Shown here: positions 1 through 8,805 of the stretch, one piece after another
Numbering within the stretch: position 1 is the first letter of the stretch
How the letters are laid out: every line of letters starts with the position of its first letter
Source: Gaiellales bacterium
GTDB lineage: Bacteria > Actinomycetota > Thermoleophilia > Gaiellales > JAICJC01
NCBI GenBank assembly: GCA_036273515.1
Contig: DASUHM010000048.1
Location: 1 to 64,000 of the forward strand
DNA length: 64,000 bases
Direction of reading: 5' to 3'
Position numbers and translations under genes: made by a program
Notes under the pieces: generated by a model
The model's database searches: none
The model's input: the letters and a program-made list of their open reading frames with translations, nothing else
Told to the model about the DNA's origin: nothing

Positions 1-1723
1 GCAGGAAGGCCAGCAGGCCGATGCCGATCCCGACCAGGATCTGGGCCATCTTCTGGATGCCCTCCAGATGCGGCCAGCCGGGGTGGTAGTCGGGCAGCGT
101 CCAGATCGACATGGGCGTGATGCGGTCCGCCTGATAGGCCAGCGTTCGGTCCCAGAAGAGCACGAACCCGCGCCGCTCGAAGGCCAGCATGACCAGCAGC
201 AGCCCGCTCGCCACGGCGAAGCCGAGCAGTGTCGCCCACCGGCTGCGCAGGCCCGCGAACACCGGCAGCATGGCCAGGGGGGCCAGCTTGGTGAACCCGG
301 CCACGGCCAGCAGCGCACCGCGCACGGCCGGGATCGAGAGCGCCGCCAGCGTCCAGGCCACGGCGGCGCCCACCAGGCCGTCGTTGGCGTTCATGTTGAG
401 GGTGTAGGCGGTGAACGGGTTGGCGGCCCAGGCGAATGCCATCAGCACGCCGATGCGGGCCGAACGCAGCCGCCAGCCGGCCACGAACAGCCCCACCACG
501 GCCAGGATGTCGAAGGCTGACGCCGCCACGTGCGCCGCCGGCAGCGAATCCCAGCGGCCACTCCAGCCGATCGCGGCGACGGCCGGCACGTAGGCCAGGT
601 ACACGGTCGGCCCGTAGGTGTCGCCGTTGCCGATCGGAGACTCGCAGCGGCCGTCGGGCTGCACGTACCCGACCGGGTCGCCGTTGGCATAATCGCCACC
701 GCAGGGAGTCCCCTGCGGCTGCGGGAAGTGGCCGTAGGGCACCTGCCCGTGCAGGATCCGGGAGGCGCCCACCACGCCGGCGTAGCCGACGTCGATGACG
801 TTCGAGTCCTGGTTGTTGAGGCCCAGCCGGAAGCCCATCAGCGCGAACACCAGGCCCACCAGCACCAGCATGTGCCGCTCGCCGACCTCGATCCGGCGGG
901 GTGCGCGGGAGCGGCTGATCATGATCATGCGGGCCGCCAGGTACAGCATCGGCGGGTACTGAAGCGGCGTGGAAACGAACACCTGGCCGCGGTCGAAGAA
1001 GATCAGCGAGCACACGAACGACAGCAGCATCAGCATGTCCAGCGTGCGCAGCGAGCGCAGCCGCCGCCAGTCGACCAGCCCGCCCAGAAAGATCAGGCAC
1101 ATCGCTCCCAGCACCCACGGGTCGACCACCTTGCGCCCGTAGGCGTCCTTCAGCCCGCGGGTCATCATCCAGCCCACCTGGGGGCCGGTCCACACGTCGG
1201 ACGGCCTGCCCGTGGTGTCCGGGACGTGCACCTCGGCGACCTGGTCGGTGCCGACCGTCCAGGTCACCGTCCACACCCTGTTGTCGCCCAGCGAGGTCTG
1301 CCGGACGGCATGCCTGTACTGCGCCAGCCAGTCCCGGATGCGCGGCTGGGCGGCCGCGATCGCGGCCGCCTTGCCTGCTGTCAGATGCGGCGGGCCGGGG
1401 CTGCCGGTGATCGAGCGGGTGAGCACCGTGCCCAACCCGTCCACGATCGCGAACGAGGCGAGCACCGGATGGCCCTTGGGGCCGCCCACCAGCCGCACCC
1501 GCCAGGTGCGGTCGGCCGCCACGAAGCTGGCCTCGAAGAACGACCGCGGATGGCTGGCCCGGATCGCCCCAACCGCCGGGTCGGACGACATGACGGCGAT
1601 CGCCTGGGCCGGGGTGTAGGAGGGCTTGGGCGGCTGCCCGGCCATGGCAACGGACGGCGCCACCCACAGCACCGCCACCGCGAGCACGAACGCCCTAGCG
1701 AAAGCTCCAGAACTTGTTGCCAA
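1..1723 (-). CDS. Polytopic membrane protein, GT87-like (3' end outside window)
   Basis: One reading frame stays open from a start near 1723 to the window edge, about 574 residues, so the C-terminus is missing. The TTG at 1723 gives a good signal sequence (MATSSGAFARAF, then a hydrophobic run ending PSVAMA). A GTG at 1687 is the alternative. After an extracytoplasmic domain of roughly 170 residues come many hydrophobic helices with short loops (for example GFRLGLNNQDSNVIDVGYAG and FTAYTLNMNANDG), a pattern like polyprenyl-phosphate-dependent mannosyltransferases of family GT87/DUF2029. The start overlaps the end of the GtrA gene by about 29 bases, so the two are probably translated together. 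The family call is by resemblance only; I see no single decisive motif. Confidence 0.6.
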   Translation of the reverse strand, partial: MATSSGAFARAFVLAVAVLWVAPSVAMAGQPPKPSYTPAQAIAVMSSDPAVGAIRASHPRSFFEASFVAADRTWRVRLVGGPKGHPVLASFAIVDGLGTVLTRSITGSPGPPHLTAGKAAAIAAAQPRIRDWLAQYRHAVRQTSLGDNRVWTVTWTVGTDQVAEVHVPDTTGRPSDVWTGPQVGWMMTRGLKDAYGRKVVDPWVLGAMCLIFLGGLVDWRRLRSLRTLDMLMLLSFVCSLIFFDRGQVFVSTPLQYPPMLYLAARMIMISRSRAPRRIEVGERHMLVLVGLVFALMGFRLGLNNQDSNVIDVGYAGVVGASRILHGQVPYGHFPQPQGTPCGGDYANGDPVGYVQPDGRCESPIGNGDTYGPTVYLAYVPAVAAIGWSGRWDSLPAAHVAASAFDILAVVGLFVAGWRLRSARIGVLMAFAWAANPFTAYTLNMNANDGLVGAAVAWTLAALSIPAVRGALLAVAGFTKLAPLAMLPVFAGLRSRWATLLGFAVASGLLLVMLAFERRGFVLFWDRTLAYQADRITPMSIWTLPDYHPGWPHLEGIQKMAQILVGIGIGLLAFL

Positions 1724-2144
1724 CGAAGCTCACGGGAGTGGCGATCAGGATGGCCACCGCCGCCGCCGGCACATGGCCCATGCCCGCGCCCTCGACCAGC
1801 GCGGACAGCACGCCCAGGTCGATGGCCAGGGCCAGCGCACTCACCGACAGGAAGCGGGCGTACTGAAGGTGCGGCACACCGTGATGGACGCGGAACGTCC
1901 ACAGACGGTTCCAGAAGAAGTTCGAGGTGGCCGCCACCACGAACGCGACGGTGAACCCCAGCAGGTACGGCATGCGCCTGTCCAGCAGGTAGAAGACCGC
2001 CAGGTTGACCACGTAACCCGACGCCCCAACCACGCAGAAACGGAAGGCTTCAAACCAGTTGTGGGGCCTGCGCAGACCCACGCCCAGGCGTCGGTAGTGC
2101 TCCTTCACGCCGATCGGCGCGGCGTCGGCGCGGGCATCTTCCAT
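1695..2144 (-). CDS. GtrA-family membrane protein
   Basis: This 149-residue protein has four predicted membrane helices. The typical GtrA features are a first helix after the FCVVGASGYVVNLAVFYLL segment and the aromatic NFFWNRLWTFR and VGNKFWSFR motifs after helices 2 and 4. GtrA proteins are thought to flip or present undecaprenyl-phosphate-linked sugars for cell-envelope glycosylation. The gene sits between a phosphodiesterase and a GT87-like membrane protein on the same strand, which supports a role in lipid-linked glycan transfer. The length matches the family. Confidence 0.9.
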   Translation of the reverse strand: MEDARADAAPIGVKEHYRRLGVGLRRPHNWFEAFRFCVVGASGYVVNLAVFYLLDRRMPYLLGFTVAFVVAATSNFFWNRLWTFRVHHGVPHLQYARFLSVSALALAIDLGVLSALVEGAGMGHVPAAAVAILIATPVSFVGNKFWSFR

Positions 2145-2154
2145 TGCGAAGAGC

Positions 2155-3570
2155 CTATCTCAGACCAAAGTGACGGCACGTAAGCGGGGTCAGATCGGTG
2201 ATCGACGGCTGCTCCGGAAGCTGCGGCCGGCCGCCCTCGAAACCGGCCAGGATCAGCGGCACCAGGGAGTCCTCGGCGCGCAGCGACCCGTGGCTGCCGC
2301 CGCCCGCGTGGTGCACCCCGCCCGAGTCGACGAACTCGTACCCGGGCGCCGCCGACACCACCACGTCGCCGGCCTCCGGGCAGTCCAGGATGCCCTCCAC
2401 CCGCTCCAGCGCGTTGGGGTAGAGCTCGTCGGGCAGCAGATCGCGGTCGCCCTCCACCATGAACGCATTGGCGCGCCGGTCGGTCACACCCGGCCCGCGC
2501 CGGAAGCGCAGCACACCCCCGCCGCGCAGGGCCACGTACCAGCCGTTGTCGCGGTAACAGGCCACGTCGGAAGCGTCCGACTCCAGCGCCAGCTCGGCCA
2601 CCCGGGGGACGTCCGGGCTCGACTCCGACAGCCGGTAGATCATGGCGGCCCGGTTGGAGGCGGCCACCGCCAGCTGGCAGTCGGCCGGGTTCGAGCGGCG
2701 GCTGCCGCGGAAGAGCCGGTAGCCCTCGAAAGGCGCCGAGGCGTCGGCCGGATCGGTGACCCGGCTCTGGGAGTGATCGGCCACCACGATGACGGCGTAA
2801 CGGTCGAGGAACCTCTGGCGGCCGCCTGCCGCCTCCACCAGCAACTCCAGGCCCCTGTCGGCGCCGGCCACCGCCCGCTGCGCATCGCCGCCGCGATGCT
2901 GGGCGGCGTCGGTCTCGTACAGGTAGAAGAACAGGAAGTCGAAGCCGTCCCGGGTGACCAGCCAGCGGGCCACGTGCCCGCCGTGACGGTCGATCCCGCC
3001 GCCGCCCAGGTTGAGCGGAGCGCCGGTGCGGTCGGAGAAGAAGAGATCGCCCAGGAAGTACCGTTTGGGGCCGTACACGGCGTCGACGATGCCGATCGAC
3101 CGCGCCACCCGGCGGGCCGCCGGGCGCGTGATCGGGTGCCGCGTGCGGCCGCGGATGACGTAGGTGTTGATGGCCGCCGTCTCCAGCCCGGCGTCGTCCA
3201 GGGCCTCGAACACCGTCTTCACCCGTGGCGAGAGGTGGAGCAGGTTGAGGTTGACCAGCACGTCGTCGACCATCTGCCGGGTGCCCTCGGCCAGGGTGGC
3301 GGCGATCGACGAGCCGTACTCCACGAACCGGCCCTGGCCGCGGTGATACCAGGTCATGCTGGGGATCAGCGAGCCGGCGGGATGGCGGCCGGTGACCAGG
3401 GCCGACAGGCACACCGGGGTGAGCGACGGGAAGGTGGACACGCAGCCGTCGGTGCGCGATCCCTCGCCCGCCAGCCAGTCGATGGTGGGCGCCATCCCGG
3501 CGGCGATGGTGGAGTCGAGCAGGGCAGGGCCGAGCCCATCCACCACCGCCATGATCAGCTTCTTGGGCAC
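2155..3570 (-). CDS. Alkaline phosphatase-superfamily phosphodiesterase (nucleotide pyrophosphatase type)
   Basis: I chose the GTG at 3570, giving 471 residues that begin VPKKLIMAVVDGLG; the frame is open further upstream but overlies the preceding gene. The metal-binding aspartate lies in VVDG near residue 11. The probable nucleophilic threonine is in FPSLTP around residue 45. Later metal ligands are seen in YETDAAQH, VVADHSQ and GGSHGSL near the C-terminus, the order expected for type I phosphodiesterase/nucleotide pyrophosphatases. There is no signal peptide, so it is probably cytoplasmic. It follows the DUF4126-like gene by 14 bases and precedes gtrA by 10, so it belongs to the envelope operon. 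The substrate is unknown. Confidence 0.85.
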   Translation of the reverse strand: MPKKLIMAVVDGLGPALLDSTIAAGMAPTIDWLAGEGSRTDGCVSTFPSLTPVCLSALVTGRHPAGSLIPSMTWYHRGQGRFVEYGSSIAATLAEGTRQMVDDVLVNLNLLHLSPRVKTVFEALDDAGLETAAINTYVIRGRTRHPITRPAARRVARSIGIVDAVYGPKRYFLGDLFFSDRTGAPLNLGGGGIDRHGGHVARWLVTRDGFDFLFFYLYETDAAQHRGGDAQRAVAGADRGLELLVEAAGGRQRFLDRYAVIVVADHSQSRVTDPADASAPFEGYRLFRGSRRSNPADCQLAVAASNRAAMIYRLSESSPDVPRVAELALESDASDVACYRDNGWYVALRGGGVLRFRRGPGVTDRRANAFMVEGDRDLLPDELYPNALERVEGILDCPEAGDVVVSAAPGYEFVDSGGVHHAGGGSHGSLRAEDSLVPLILAGFEGGRPQLPEQPSITDLTPLTCRHFGLR

Positions 3571-3584
3571 GGGCGGCGGGGCGG

Positions 3585-4130
3585 CTACCTGAGCACTCGC
3601 AGGCCCTCGTACTTCTGGCCTTCGCGGCGGCGCACGCGAGCCCACAGTCCGCCCGCCGCGACGGCCAGCAGGTAGCCGGCGAACGGCACCACGGCCAGTG
3701 CGGCCGCGCCCACTCCAGCCACATCCTCGACCAGCGCGGTGCCGCGCAGGTCCCCGCCGGACTTGACCGCGCCCGAGCGGATGCGGCGCATGGCCAGGCC
3801 GGCTCCAGCCGCGACCAGCGCGCCGATGGCGAGGCCGGCGTAGGGCACCTTGTGGCCTGCTCCCAGCTCGAAGGCCAGCCCGCCGGCTGCCACCCGCCGA
3901 GCCAACCGCGCCCCTGCCTGTGCGCCCGGCCAGGCGGCGTCCACGGCCAGCTCGACCACCACCGCCGCCCAGGTCACCGCCACCAGCCATGGCCGGCCGG
4001 CAAAGGACAGCGGCCCGTCCAGCCAGCCGAGGTTGGCGGCGGTGGCGGCGAGCGCCAGCGGGGCGCTGGCCAGCAGGCCGGCGGCGGCCGCCAGGCCGAG
4101 GCCCTGGCCGATGGCGATCAGGAGGTGCAT
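3585..4130 (-). CDS. Small integral membrane protein, DUF4126-like
   Basis: This 181-residue protein has about five hydrophobic stretches. The N-terminal pattern (GQGLGLAAAAGLLASAPLAL, then LSFAGRPWLVAV) and the C-terminal YEGLRVLR resemble the DUF4126 family of bacterial membrane proteins, whose function is not known. The start codon overlaps the end of the lipid-kinase-like gene by 13 bases and the next gene begins 14 bases after its stop, so it is translationally coupled within an operon. The family assignment rests on the overall pattern and the terminal motif. Confidence 0.65.
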   Translation of the reverse strand: MHLLIAIGQGLGLAAAAGLLASAPLALAATAANLGWLDGPLSFAGRPWLVAVTWAAVVVELAVDAAWPGAQAGARLARRVAAGGLAFELGAGHKVPYAGLAIGALVAAGAGLAMRRIRSGAVKSGGDLRGTALVEDVAGVGAAALAVVPFAGYLLAVAAGGLWARVRRREGQKYEGLRVLR

Positions 4131-5119
4131 GGCGGGCGAAATGATAGTGGGCGGCGGCGGCGGCGCCCGGCTCGCGCTCCTCCGTCCGCCGGCAGGAAGA
4201 CCTCGACCGCGGCCGGCTCATAGTCGATCCGGATCCGCTCCAGCTCGCCGACGTACTCGCCGTCAAGCTGCACCGCCATCGGCAGGTCGCAGTCCACCTC
4301 GAGCCGGGACAGGTCGTGCAGATAGGCGATCCGGTGAGAGGCGCCGGAGGCGTGTCGCGGCCATACCAGCGCGTACACCGCCAGCCGCCACAGATCGTGG
4401 GGCCGCAGCTCGCCGACCGCCACCGCGTCCAATCCCGTGTCGAAACTGGCCCGCGGCGTGGCCTGCACCGCCAGCCGGCCGAAGTAGGTGTACGGGTGCT
4501 GGTTGGCGATGATCAGGTAGGACACCCGCAGAGGCCGGCCGCCGTCCGCCCGCACCGTCATCCGCTCGCGCAGCCGGAACCGCTCGCCGGCCAACTCGCG
4601 GACACCGGCGGCGACCACCTTCAGGTCGCCCGGGCGGCGCTGGTCGGGCCGGTCGTGGCGGGCCCGGTCGATGTCGCGGGTGGCGGCGGCGTCGAACCCG
4701 ACCGACGCGGCGAAGGTGAACCGGCGGCCGTCCAGCCGGCCCAGCCCGACCCGGCGCGTGCTGCCGGCCGCCAGCGCCCGCGCGAGCTGGCCGGCGGCCT
4801 GCACGGTGTCGGTCGAGAAGCCCAGCTGGCGGGCGAACACCGACGATGCGCCGGCCGGCAGCACGCCCAGCCGGACGTCCTCACGGACGCCGTTTGCCAC
4901 CTCGTTGGCGGTGCCGTCGCCGCCCAGCGCGACAACCACGTCCGCCCCCGGCTCGCCCGCCAGCTGGGCGGCATGGCCGACCCCGGCGGTGCGCTGCAAC
5001 TCCAGCTGGCAGACCGCGGTCAGCCGAGCCACCACCGCGTCCAACACCTGCTCGGAGACGCCGCTTGCGAGGGGGTTGGCGATCAGCCGCACCAGCACCC
5101 GCATGACGATACCGGTCAC
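4118..5119 (-). CDS. Diacylglycerol kinase-family lipid kinase
   Basis: The 333-residue protein has the DAGK catalytic fold. The nucleotide-binding VVVALGGDGTANEVANG lies at about residues 61-77, followed by LGVLPAGASSVFARQLG. The C-terminal half carries the LDGEYVG segment typical of the YegS/BmrU lipid kinase group. The expected reaction is phosphorylation of diacylglycerol or a related lipid at the membrane face. GTG at 5119 has AGGAA about ten bases upstream; the ATG at 5104 is an alternative. It heads an operon with a DUF4126-like protein, a phosphodiesterase and GtrA. The last ~15 residues are strongly basic. Confidence 0.88.
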   Translation of the reverse strand: MTGIVMRVLVRLIANPLASGVSEQVLDAVVARLTAVCQLELQRTAGVGHAAQLAGEPGADVVVALGGDGTANEVANGVREDVRLGVLPAGASSVFARQLGFSTDTVQAAGQLARALAAGSTRRVGLGRLDGRRFTFAASVGFDAAATRDIDRARHDRPDQRRPGDLKVVAAGVRELAGERFRLRERMTVRADGGRPLRVSYLIIANQHPYTYFGRLAVQATPRASFDTGLDAVAVGELRPHDLWRLAVYALVWPRHASGASHRIAYLHDLSRLEVDCDLPMAVQLDGEYVGELERIRIDYEPAAVEVFLPADGGARAGRRRRRPLSFRPPCTS

Positions 5120-5349
5120 AGGAGGTCGTTCCTACGTGACGTCGTTGCGAGGCGCAGGATGCGGGCGCGCTGGCAAGGATGAGCGGCGAGCGGAGCGGAG
5201 GCGTGGCCGGTGGCCACATTGAGCAGCGCACGCCGCGTGGGACGCGGCCAGCGTGCCCGCAGACCGGCCGCAGCAGGGTGCATTTGGGGACGACCTCCAG
5301 GCCCAACCTGTCAACCGGCCATCAATCTGCCCGCCGTACAACTCGATCC

Positions 5350-6543
5350 GTGAAGGTATGGCTTCGGCAGGCGGCGCTGCTGGTGGCGGCCGGTGTAACC
5401 GGGGGCGTGCTGGTGGCGGCCACCGACAACGGCTCGACGACCACGCTGGTGCACGTGGTGCGCCAGGTGCAGGCTCACTCCGCGACGCTGCCGGCGTCCT
5501 CGGTCGGCACGCCGACGGCCGGCCTGACGCCGGCCAAGATCTACCGTCGCGACGCGCCCGGCGTGGTCGTTGTCAGCGCCACCTCCATCATCCACACCAC
5601 CAACATCTTCGGGCTGCCCCAGACCCGGCGCCAGCAGGCGCTCGGCTCGGGGTTCGTGATCGACCGCCAGGGCCACATCCTGACCAACGCGCACGTGGTC
5701 GTCGGCGCAGGCTCGGTGCGGGTCGGATTCGCAAGCTCGACCGGGCTGGACACCACCTACAAAGCGCGTGTGCTGGGCATCGACCGGGCCACTGACATCG
5801 CGGTGCTTGCGCCCCAGAACGTGCCCTCCCAGGCCCTCGACCCGCTGCCGCTGGGGACCGCCAAGGACGTCCACGTTGGCGACTCGGTGGTGGCCATCGG
5901 AAACCCCCTGGGCGAGGAGCGCACGATCACGTCGGGGATCATCTCCGCCGTCAACCGGACGATCAGCTCGCTCGATCCCAACCGGCCGATCAACGGCGCG
6001 CTGCAGACCGACGCCGCCATCAACCACGGCAACTCCGGCGGACCGCTGATCGACCGGTACGGCCGGGTGGTCGGCATCACGAACCAGATCCTGACGGGGA
6101 CGAACAACCCGACGAGCGGCAACATCGGCATCGGATTCGCGGTGCCAATCGACACCGCCCGGAACGTCGCCCGCCAGATCCTGAAGAGCGGCCGCGCGGT
6201 GCACACCTACCTCGGCATCGAGGGCACGCAGGTGACGGCATCGCTCGCCCATGTGCTGAACCTGCCCGTGTCGACCGGCGTCCTCGTCGGCAAGGTGCGG
6301 CCGGGGTCGCCCGCGGCACATGCCGGCCTGCGCGGCGGCTCCGCCACGGCGACGATCGACGGCCGCACGCTGACCGTCGGCGGCGACGTGATCGTGTCGA
6401 TCAACAGCCACAAGATCGTGCACTTCTCCGACCTGGCCCAGGCGGTCGCCGGCATGAAGCCCGGCGCCCACGTCAGCCTGGTGATCATCCGCAAGGGGAC
6501 GCGGATGACCGTCCCCGTCACCCTGGGGGCGCAGAGCGGATAG
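5350..6543 (+). CDS. HtrA/DegP-type serine protease with PDZ domain
   Basis: The 397-residue protein starts at GTG 5350 (MKVWLRQAALL), which puts a single N-terminal membrane anchor at residues 5-24. Longer upstream readings give low-complexity sequence without a signal. The trypsin-like domain has the catalytic triad His115 (TNAHVV), Asp149 (ATDIAVL) and Ser229 (GNSGGPL). A C-terminal PDZ domain spans roughly residues 295-390 (GVLVGKVRPGSPAAHAGL). It would act on misfolded proteins outside the cytoplasm. It stands alone, followed by a strong hairpin cluster that probably ends transcription. Confidence 0.93.
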   Translation: MKVWLRQAALLVAAGVTGGVLVAATDNGSTTTLVHVVRQVQAHSATLPASSVGTPTAGLTPAKIYRRDAPGVVVVSATSIIHTTNIFGLPQTRRQQALGSGFVIDRQGHILTNAHVVVGAGSVRVGFASSTGLDTTYKARVLGIDRATDIAVLAPQNVPSQALDPLPLGTAKDVHVGDSVVAIGNPLGEERTITSGIISAVNRTISSLDPNRPINGALQTDAAINHGNSGGPLIDRYGRVVGITNQILTGTNNPTSGNIGIGFAVPIDTARNVARQILKSGRAVHTYLGIEGTQVTASLAHVLNLPVSTGVLVGKVRPGSPAAHAGLRGGSATATIDGRTLTVGGDVIVSINSHKIVHFSDLAQAVAGMKPGAHVSLVIIRKGTRMTVPVTLGAQSG

Positions 6544-6546
6544 CAA

Positions 6547-6642
6547 GATTCGCGCCTTCGGGCGCGATTCGCCGGGGCCCCACCCCACCTGCCATGGGGC
6601 CCCGGCACCTTTGAACGTGGGGGAACTCATGGTTCCCCCACG
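6547..6642. terminator. Three tandem hairpins after the HtrA gene
   Basis: Three inverted repeats follow one another directly. The first (6547-6570) has a 10-base stem with one mismatch and a TTCG tetraloop. The second is a perfect 12-base stem GCCGGGGCCCCA (6571-6582 with 6595-6606). The third is a perfect 11-base stem CGTGGGGGAAC (6616-6626 with 6632-6642) with a 5-base loop. There is no clear T-run, as is common in high-GC actinobacteria. The first two could end transcription from both sides. The third resembles a palindrome at 40955-40981 and may be a repeat element. Confidence 0.7.
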
Positions 6643-6724
6643 GGCCCCTCCTTCAGGCCCACGGCGGATCGCTGGTGGGGCGCTCCGGCAAGACGCGGTC
6701 TCGCCTCCGCGACCGACGACCGGT

Positions 6725-8074
6725 CTACCGAACTTCGACGATCACGTCGTCGACCGCGTCGAGCTCGTCGCGCACCGCGTCCTCGACGCGGCTCGCCAGC
6801 GCGTGGCCGTCGCGCACCGTGAGGCTCGGGTCGGCCGTGAGCGACGTGACCACGAGCAGCCGCCGGCCCTGGCGGTAGACGACGACCTCGCCCGTCGTCC
6901 CGGCGACGGACGCCACCGCGACGGCGGCACGGTCACGCAGGTCGGGCTCGGTGTCGCTCACGTCGCGGGCGGGCTGCGCGTCGGGGGCCGACGGCTCGAC
7001 GTGGGCGTAGACGCGGGCGATCCCGACCTCGGCCAGGATCTCGCGCTTGAGCCGCTCGATGGCGGCGGCGGCCTGGCGCAAGGTGGCGTCCTCGGGCAGC
7101 CGTACGTGCAGCGTGACGGCGCGCCCGACGGCGTCCTCGAGCACGGTGATGTTGTGCGCCTCGACGACGCCCGGCACGCGCAGCGCCGCAGCAGCCACCC
7201 GCTCGTTGGGCCGTTCCTCGGCCAGCGCCGCCGGCTCGACGTGCACCTGCACCTGGGCGCGGCCGAGCGACTCGCGGACGGCCTGCTCGACCCGGTCGGA
7301 CGTGTCGTGCATCTGCTCGAGGCCCTCGAGCCGGGAGACGCCGATGACGACATCGGCGAAGCTCTCGCCGCCCGCCTCGCGCACCCGGACGGAGCGCACG
7401 TCGGCCACGCCGGCCACGCTGCGCACCGCCCGCTCGATGACGCCGGCCTGGCCCGACGGCGCCCGGTCCATGAGGACGTCGACATTGCCGGCCGCCAGCC
7501 GGATGGCGGCGACGAGCACGATGGCCGCCACGAATATGGCCGCGACCGAGTCGCCGCCGGGCACGCCGAGCGCCGCCAGGCCGAGGCCGGCCAGCACCGC
7601 CAGCGTGCCGATGAAATCGCTGCCGAAGTGCCACGCGTTCGCGATCAGCGCGGCGTTTCGCTCCCGCCGCCCCTGCCGCAGAGACAGCGTCGCCCGGGTG
7701 GCGTCGATGACGAGCACGAAGGCCATCACCGCGAAGACGTACGGCCGGGCGTCGACCGGCGAGGTGCCCGAGCTGAGCCGCACCACGGCCTGGACGGCGA
7801 TCCAGACGGCGGCGCCGGCGAGGAAGGCAGCCTCGGCCAGGGCGGCCAGGTGCTGGGCCTTGCCGTGGCCGTACGGGTGCTCCTGGTCGGGCGGCCGCTC
7901 GGCCACGCCGACGGCGTAGAGCGTGAGCACGGCGGCGACGGCGTCGATGCCGGAATGGGCGGCCTCGGCGAGCACCCCGAGGCTGCCGCTGGCGAACCCG
8001 ACCGCTGCCTTCACCACCACGAGGACGACGGCTGCGACGAGCGAGACCAGCGCCGTGCGCCGCGCGGTCGACAT
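6725..8074 (-). CDS. Cation diffusion facilitator (CDF) family transporter with three C-terminal dimer domains
   Basis: The start ATG at 8074 (MSTARRTALVS) gives 449 residues. Six membrane helices occupy about residues 10-205. The two metal-site motifs are HSGID in helix 2 and HFGSD in helix 5, with the HPYGHGK loop between, as in FieF/CzcD divalent metal exporters. The C-terminal part is unusually long: I can divide it into three successive ferredoxin-like (ZT_dimer) repeats of about 75 residues, where most family members have one. Zinc, iron or manganese export driven by protons is the expected role. The gene diverges from a two-component regulator across a 50-base gap holding an inverted repeat. 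Confidence 0.9.
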   Translation of the reverse strand: MSTARRTALVSLVAAVVLVVVKAAVGFASGSLGVLAEAAHSGIDAVAAVLTLYAVGVAERPPDQEHPYGHGKAQHLAALAEAAFLAGAAVWIAVQAVVRLSSGTSPVDARPYVFAVMAFVLVIDATRATLSLRQGRRERNAALIANAWHFGSDFIGTLAVLAGLGLAALGVPGGDSVAAIFVAAIVLVAAIRLAAGNVDVLMDRAPSGQAGVIERAVRSVAGVADVRSVRVREAGGESFADVVIGVSRLEGLEQMHDTSDRVEQAVRESLGRAQVQVHVEPAALAEERPNERVAAAALRVPGVVEAHNITVLEDAVGRAVTLHVRLPEDATLRQAAAAIERLKREILAEVGIARVYAHVEPSAPDAQPARDVSDTEPDLRDRAAVAVASVAGTTGEVVVYRQGRRLLVVTSLTADPSLTVRDGHALASRVEDAVRDELDAVDDVIVEVR

Positions 8075-8089
8075 GCGGCCATTGTATTG

Positions 8090-8117
8090 CCGGGCGAAGT
8101 TTCCTTTTTTCGCCCGG
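8090..8117. repeat. Inverted repeat between divergent CDF and regulator genes
   Basis: A perfect 9-base inverted repeat, CCGGGCGAA / TTCGCCCGG, with a 10-base T-rich spacer fills most of the gap between the two divergent start codons. The right arm runs into the GGAAG that serves as ribosome binding site for the plus-strand gene. It could be a regulator-binding site or an RNA hairpin at the 5' end of either transcript. No known operator is matched. Confidence 0.5.
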
Positions 8118-8124
8118 AAGTGCA

Positions 8125-8805
8125 ATGATTCCCCGGGTCATGGGCGCTAGCGACACCGGCAACGGGCCGTCCGCCGATCGCAGCCAGGTGCGCTGCCTCG
8201 TCGTGGACGACCACGCCGCCGTCCGTGAGGGGGTCAAGATGATCCTCACGCGCGACCGGGAGATCTCCGTGATCGGCGAGAGCGGCTCCGGCGACGGCGC
8301 CATCGAGATGGCGGACAAGCGCCGTCCCGATGTGATCGTCATGGATGTCCGCATGGACGGCATGGACGGCTTCGAGGCGACCCGCAAGATCATCGCCGCC
8401 CACCCCGACATCGCGGTGATCCTCTACACGGCCCACGGCGAGCGCGGGCTCCTGGCCGAGGGACTGGATTGCGGCGCCCGCGGGTACGTGCTCAAGGATG
8501 CGCCGCCAGACGACATCGTGCGCGCGGTGAAGCGGGTGGCGGAGGGCGGCGCCTACGTCGACCCGACCCTCGCCTCGGAGCTGGTGGCCCCGAAGGCGAC
8601 CGAGCGCCTGCCTGCCCTGTCGGGCCGCGAGCGCGAGATCCTTGGACTGCTGGCGAACGGCTACTCCAACCCGGAGATAGCCCAGCGGCTGTTCATCAGC
8701 CCCGAGACGGTGCGCACGCACGTCCGCAACGCGATGACCAAGCTGGAAGCCGACACGCGCACTCAGGCGGTGGCGCTCGCGCTCCGCTATGAGTTCATCG
8801 ACTGA
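8125..8805 (+). CDS. NarL/FixJ-family response regulator
   Basis: This 226-residue protein has a receiver domain (residues ~15-130) with the acidic pair in VVDDHAAVREG, the phosphorylation Asp in VIVMDVRMDG and the conserved Lys in YVLKDAPPDD. It is followed by a LuxR-type helix-turn-helix (LSGREREILGLLANGYSNPE to SPETVRTHVRNAMTKL). The ATG at 8125 is preceded by GGAAG at 4 bases; a second ATG at 8140 is possible. The regulator precedes its likely partner kinase and overlaps it by 17 bases, so they form a two-component pair. Targets are unknown. Confidence 0.93.
   Translation: MIPRVMGASDTGNGPSADRSQVRCLVVDDHAAVREGVKMILTRDREISVIGESGSGDGAIEMADKRRPDVIVMDVRMDGMDGFEATRKIIAAHPDIAVILYTAHGERGLLAEGLDCGARGYVLKDAPPDDIVRAVKRVAEGGAYVDPTLASELVAPKATERLPALSGREREILGLLANGYSNPEIAQRLFISPETVRTHVRNAMTKLEADTRTQAVALALRYEFID

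Noticed and set aside
2180-2196. CGGGGTCAGA near 2186 as another REP copy
   Set aside because: Only ten bases match, without the second half, and it lies within the phosphodiesterase coding end; chance is likely at this GC content.
3571-4266. Longer N-terminus for the phosphodiesterase
   Set aside because: The frame is open upstream but overlies the DUF4126-like and lipid kinase genes in another frame and adds Arg/Gly-rich sequence; GTG 3570 fits the domain start.
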